Source: UBA6544 sp049601975 (GTDB lineage: Bacteria > Pseudomonadota > Alphaproteobacteria > UBA8366). From it: a DNA stretch of 8,923 nt. Below are positions 6,479-8,923 of the stretch, piece after piece. Each line of letters begins with the position of its first letter. Position 1 is the first letter of the stretch. The notes beneath the pieces are model-generated. The model saw only the letters and a list, made by a program, of their open reading frames with translations, made no database searches and was not told the origin of the DNA. A program made the position numbers and the translations under genes. The stretch covers positions 1-8,923 of the forward strand of contig JBMYRC010000158.1 in assembly GCA_049601975.1 (NCBI GenBank), in the 5' to 3' direction.

Positions 6479-7323
6479 TGGACTGGTTCGAGGAAACCCT
6501 CCATTCGGGGTTCCGCTCGCGTCTTGGGATCGACCGTATCATCCATGAGACGAAGACCGAACACCAGCATCTCATTATTTTCGACAATCCAGAATTTGGG
6601 CGGGTGCTCGCGCTCGACGGCGTGGTGCAAACCACGGAGCGGGAGGAATTCATCTATCACGAAATGCTGGCGCATACACCGATCTTCGCCCATGGCGCGG
6701 CGCGTAACATTTTGATCATCGGCGGCGGTGACGGCGGTATGCTGGAAGAAGTCCTCAAACACTGTTCGGTCAAGGCGGCCGTGCAGGTAGAGATAGACGA
6801 CACTGTCGTCGAGCTGAGCAAGCAACACCTTCGATCGATTTGCGGTGAAGCCTATGAGGACGCGCGCACTGAGGTTGTGATCGCGGACGGTGTGGAATTC
6901 GTGAATGACACTGATCGAAAGTTCGACGTCATCATCGTCGATTCAACGGATCCGATCGGCCCGGGAGAAGTGTTATTCGGGCGGCGCTTCTATGGCGGCT
7001 GCAAACGCTGCCTCGCAGATGGCGGAATCCTAGTCACGCAGAACGGCGTGCCGTTCGTTCAAGGCGAGGAACTCTCCGGCACTTTGAGCGTCTTCCGCGA
7101 ATTGTTCGAAAGCGTGACATGCTACCGGGCCAGCGTCCCGGCTTATATCGGTGGCGATATGACGTTCGGGTGGGGCAGCGATGATACCCGATGTGCTGAT
7201 GTGCCCCTCGATATATTGCGGGAACGCTTCAAAGACTCCATGATCGAAACCAATTATTACACACCGGACGTCCACAGAGGCGCCTTTGCGCTTCCACCCT
7301 ATATTAGCCGATTGTTTGAGTAG
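6478..7323 (+). CDS. speE: Spermidine synthase (polyamine aminopropyltransferase), 281 aa
   Basis: The enzyme transfers the aminopropyl group of decarboxylated S-adenosylmethionine to putrescine, giving spermidine and methylthioadenosine in the cytosol. A short beta N-domain (1-58) is followed by YHEMLAHTP (60-68) and a Rossmann methyltransferase-like fold. The nucleotide-binding IIGGGDGG (80-87), the acidic VEID (104-107), and the active-site DSTDPIGPGE (155-164) are all intact. TQNGVPFVQ (187-195) and GAFALPPYI (268-276) are also typical of SpeE, and the length is normal. D155 corresponds to the catalytic Asp and D85 to the donor-binding Asp. It is the direct product-forming partner of SpeD, with a 1-nt stop/start overlap. 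The putrescine-forming enzymes are not in this window. Confidence 0.96.
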   Translation: MDWFEETLHSGFRSRLGIDRIIHETKTEHQHLIIFDNPEFGRVLALDGVVQTTEREEFIYHEMLAHTPIFAHGAARNILIIGGGDGGMLEEVLKHCSVKAAVQVEIDDTVVELSKQHLRSICGEAYEDARTEVVIADGVEFVNDTDRKFDVIIVDSTDPIGPGEVLFGRRFYGGCKRCLADGGILVTQNGVPFVQGEELSGTLSVFRELFESVTCYRASVPAYIGGDMTFGWGSDDTRCADVPLDILRERFKDSMIETNYYTPDVHRGAFALPPYISRLFE

Positions 7324-7337
7324 GCTGGTTTCTAACC

Positions 7338-7374
7338 GACGACACCGCGCACGGTATCGACACTGATCGTCGTC
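7338..7374 (+). terminator. Possible hairpin terminator after speE
   Basis: GACGAC (7338-7343) pairs with GTCGTC (7369-7374), and an inner ACCG/CGGT stem (7344-7347 with 7352-7355) closes a CGCA loop. It starts 15 bp after the speE stop. Only TTCGTT follows, not a real T-tract. A weak candidate for the end of the speDE transcript. Confidence 0.22.
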
Positions 7375-7379
7375 TTCGT

Positions 7380-7646
7380 TCAATCTGATGCCAGTTTGGC
7401 GGTCGCTTTCAGCATTTCTTCTCTGCTTTTCGCTGTCGCCGCGCCGAGTTCGGTTCCCACGAGGACAACTGTCGAATAAGCCGCCTGGATGGTCTTCGCA
7501 TGCGGATGTTCCGCTCCGCCGCCGCCGCGACCGGAATCCTTCGTCTTATTCTTGTTTCGATTGCCGGGGCTAGTGGAGAACCCAGGTTTCAGCGAGTTTC
7601 CAAAACGCATGCCGAGTCCAGTGGGTTTATCTTCTCTGCAGAACAT
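7380..7646 (-). CDS. Doubtful small hypothetical protein, 88 aa (possibly a gene remnant)
   Basis: I do not recognise it. Residues 1-30 are nondescript. Residues 29-46 are a low-complexity basic and glycine-rich stretch (NRNKNKTKDSGRGGGG). Residues 51-88 (from KTIQAAYSTVVLVGTELGAA to LKATAKLASD) look like a natural helix-rich C-terminus. No strong Shine-Dalgarno precedes the ATG at 7646 or the internal ATG at 7610. The codons are compatible with coding, but a recent truncation of a longer gene is equally possible, since the best-looking part is the C-terminus. It is the only candidate in the 420 bp between speE and denD (7324-7743). The rest of that gap holds an AT-rich patch near 7700-7715 and a 13-bp palindrome, CAGGCTTAGCCTG (7657-7669). 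Confidence 0.3.
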   Translation of the reverse strand: MFCREDKPTGLGMRFGNSLKPGFSTSPGNRNKNKTKDSGRGGGGAEHPHAKTIQAAYSTVVLVGTELGAATAKSREEMLKATAKLASD

Positions 7647-7743
7647 CCGTGTCTTACAGGCTTAGCCTGCCGCTTATTGGTCTTTCCCCGCCTACTATTG
7701 TAGAATTTTTTTAAAGGTCGTTTCGTCAATGAATTCTGCGACA

Positions 7744-8742
7744 TTACACGTAATTAGTGGTCTGGTTTTGAAGATCGTCTTCTAAAAAAACATTTACGAT
7801 CTCATCAAGGTCGGTATCCGCCTTAAAGCCCATCTCCAAGCCGCGCGGCGTCTCGAAACTATTTGCCCAACCGTCGACGATTTCTTGAATGAATGGGTCA
7901 TGCTCGAATGTGACCAAGGCGCGCGCCGAATTCCCGCCGACTCGCGCCAATGCCTGCATCGATTCCGTGACCGAGCCGGTGATGCCGGGCAAGTTCACGA
8001 CGCGGTGCGGGCCCCAAGCTTCCGCATCCAGCACTTGCGCATGGCGGAATGATTCGACGACCCGTCGCGGTGACAGCATCCACATTTTACTGTCTTCGGT
8101 CACCGGGCAGATGGCTGACTTGCCCGTCAGCGGTTCCCGCATGATGCTGGATGCCCAGGTTGATGCTGCTTTGTTAGGACGCCCGGGGCGGACAACGATG
8201 GTCGGCAGACGCAAGGCACGCCCATCGATGAAGCCCTTGCGGCTGTAATCGTCGATCAGGTACTCGCCGATAACCTTGGTTACGCCGTAGGTGGTTTGCG
8301 GATTGGGGATCACGGAATCATTAATGACAGCCGGCATATCACCGCCAAAGGCCGCGACGGAACTTGCATAGACAACGCGTGGCGTGTGACTGAGTGCCCG
8401 GCAGCGCTCGAGCACAATGCGGGTTCCGTCTAGGTTCACCCGCATGCCGAGGTCGAAATCTTCTTCCGCTTGCGCGCTGACCACGGCGGCTAGGTGGAAA
8501 ATCGTATCGGTATCTTGGTCGATGAGCGCCTCAATGGTTGCCGCATCGCTGACTTCGCCGGTGACGACGTTTACGCGCTGGTCGTTCGGCAGGGGCGGGT
8601 TCGGCTCCACCACGTCGAAGGCTGTAATAGCGGTGATTTCCGCTTTTTCTCCGTTACGATTGATCAATTCCGGTGTCGCCAGCAGGGAATCGATCAGTTT
8701 ACGGCCGATCATGCCGATACCGCCTGTAATGACGACTTTCAT
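7744..8742 (-). CDS. denD: NAD-dependent epimerase/dehydratase-family protein, probable D-erythronate dehydrogenase-like DenD, 332 aa
   Basis: This is an extended short-chain dehydrogenase. The Rossmann motif GGIGMIG (7-13) and D43 in AFDVVEP predict NAD binding. The catalytic set is S127/S128 (YASSVAAFGG) with Y152 and K156 (TTYGVTK). The stretches FHLAAVVSAQAEEDFDLGMR (82-101), DYSRKGFIDGRALRLPTIVV (165-184) and MWMLSPRRVVE (220-230) fit the DenD group, which oxidises D-erythronate or a similar acid-sugar substrate. The exact substrate is inferred. I placed the start at 8742 because GGAGA lies just upstream and the Rossmann strand MKVVITGG begins there. The frame stays open upstream to 8841, but that part overlaps the preceding gene and has no homology-like character. 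The ATG overlaps the upstream stop as ATGA, so the genes are one operon. Confidence 0.85.
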   Translation of the reverse strand: MKVVITGGIGMIGRKLIDSLLATPELINRNGEKAEITAITAFDVVEPNPPLPNDQRVNVVTGEVSDAATIEALIDQDTDTIFHLAAVVSAQAEEDFDLGMRVNLDGTRIVLERCRALSHTPRVVYASSVAAFGGDMPAVINDSVIPNPQTTYGVTKVIGEYLIDDYSRKGFIDGRALRLPTIVVRPGRPNKAASTWASSIMREPLTGKSAICPVTEDSKMWMLSPRRVVESFRHAQVLDAEAWGPHRVVNLPGITGSVTESMQALARVGGNSARALVTFEHDPFIQEIVDGWANSFETPRGLEMGFKADTDLDEIVNVFLEDDLQNQTTNYV

Positions 8743-8923
8743 TGGGAGTCTCCTTGAACCAGAAACTGGCTGTTCACGCAGTTTCGAATGGTGCCTTCGG
8801 TGAGGTAATTGATGACGGTACGGGCGGCCTTCTCGCGGCAATCGCGGGCACCATCCGGGCTATACCAGGCGGCATGAGGCGTTACGATGACCCGGCCTTC
8901 AGTCCACGCCTCGCGGTTTTTCA
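8739..8923 (-). CDS. D-isomer-specific 2-hydroxyacid dehydrogenase (CtBP-like), C-terminal end only
   Basis: The window edge cuts this gene; only the last 60 codons are present, running in from the right. The fragment contains VIVTPHAAWYSPDGARDCRE (11-30 of the visible part). TPHxAWYS carries the conserved catalytic histidine of the family. A helix and a TIRNCVN ending follow, as in NAD-dependent D-2-hydroxyacid dehydrogenases close to C-terminal-binding-protein homologues. The full protein would reduce or oxidise a 2-keto/2-hydroxy acid with NAD(H). Its TGA stop (8741-8739) overlaps the denD start as ATGA, so translation is coupled. The pairing with DenD suggests a hydroxy-acid or acid-sugar catabolic operon continuing upstream, outside the window. 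Confidence 0.85.
   Translation of the reverse strand, partial: KNREAWTEGRVIVTPHAAWYSPDGARDCREKAARTVINYLTEGTIRNCVNSQFLVQGDSQ

Noticed and set aside
7657..7669. Palindrome CAGGCTTAGCCTG
   Set aside because: The arms are separated by one base, so it cannot form an RNA hairpin. It has no nearby gene start it would obviously control, so it was not listed as an operator.
7692..7712. CTAC-TATT-GTAG hairpin followed by AA and seven T residues (+ strand)
   Set aside because: The T-tract looks terminator-like, but the stem is only 4 bp and there is no + strand gene within 370 bp upstream, so chance is likely.
8743..8841. Upstream extension of denD to an ATG at 8841
   Set aside because: This segment is coding in another frame for the hydroxyacid dehydrogenase C-terminus. 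The Rossmann start MKVVITGG and a Shine-Dalgarno both support 8742.

Overview
The window looks like chromosomal DNA of a moderately GC-rich alphaproteobacterium, perhaps Rhodospirillales-like. This is inferred from the style of the TPR, DenD and SpeD/SpeE proteins and from Shine-Dalgarno-led starts; no rRNA or other phylogenetic marker is present. There is no tRNA, rRNA, CRISPR array, insertion sequence or phage gene. It reads as ordinary single-copy metabolism mixed with a few poorly characterised or decaying genes.

Left part (1-3410): a small cytosolic protein of unknown function (- strand, 31-459) is divergent from an enolase-superfamily protein (+, 659-1732) that has lost nearly all the superfamily's catalytic and metal-binding residues. 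That gene runs tail to tail, 6 bp away, into a two-gene - strand operon: an IclR-family regulator (2634-3410) followed by a TauD/TfdA-type Fe(II)/2-oxoglutarate dioxygenase (1739-2629). The dioxygenase keeps every expected active-site residue. A plausible reading is a small inducible catabolic unit whose substrate is not evident.

Middle (3515-6037): an exported TPR protein (-) is divergent from a DUF2817/M14-carboxypeptidase-like protein (+) in which one zinc-ligand histidine and the DLNRNF-type region are missing. Between it and speD lies about 0.8 kb that reads best as a disabled - strand gene for a small secreted cysteine-containing protein. It has a good ribosome binding site and signal peptide but two frameshifts and an in-frame stop.

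Right part (6038-8923): speD and speE (+) overlap as TGATG and encode the two-step conversion of S-adenosylmethionine plus putrescine to spermidine. A leader with mutually exclusive hairpins precedes speD. After a 420-bp stretch holding only one doubtful small - strand frame, a - strand operon enters from the right edge: the C-terminal end of a D-2-hydroxyacid dehydrogenase, overlapping by ATGA with a DenD-like NAD-dependent dehydrogenase. This suggests hydroxy-acid or acid-sugar catabolism.

The most interesting items are the two intact but catalytically stripped enzyme homologues (659-1732 and 4158-5114), the decayed secreted-protein gene, and the speD leader. I did not find clear evidence of a wholly new multi-gene system.
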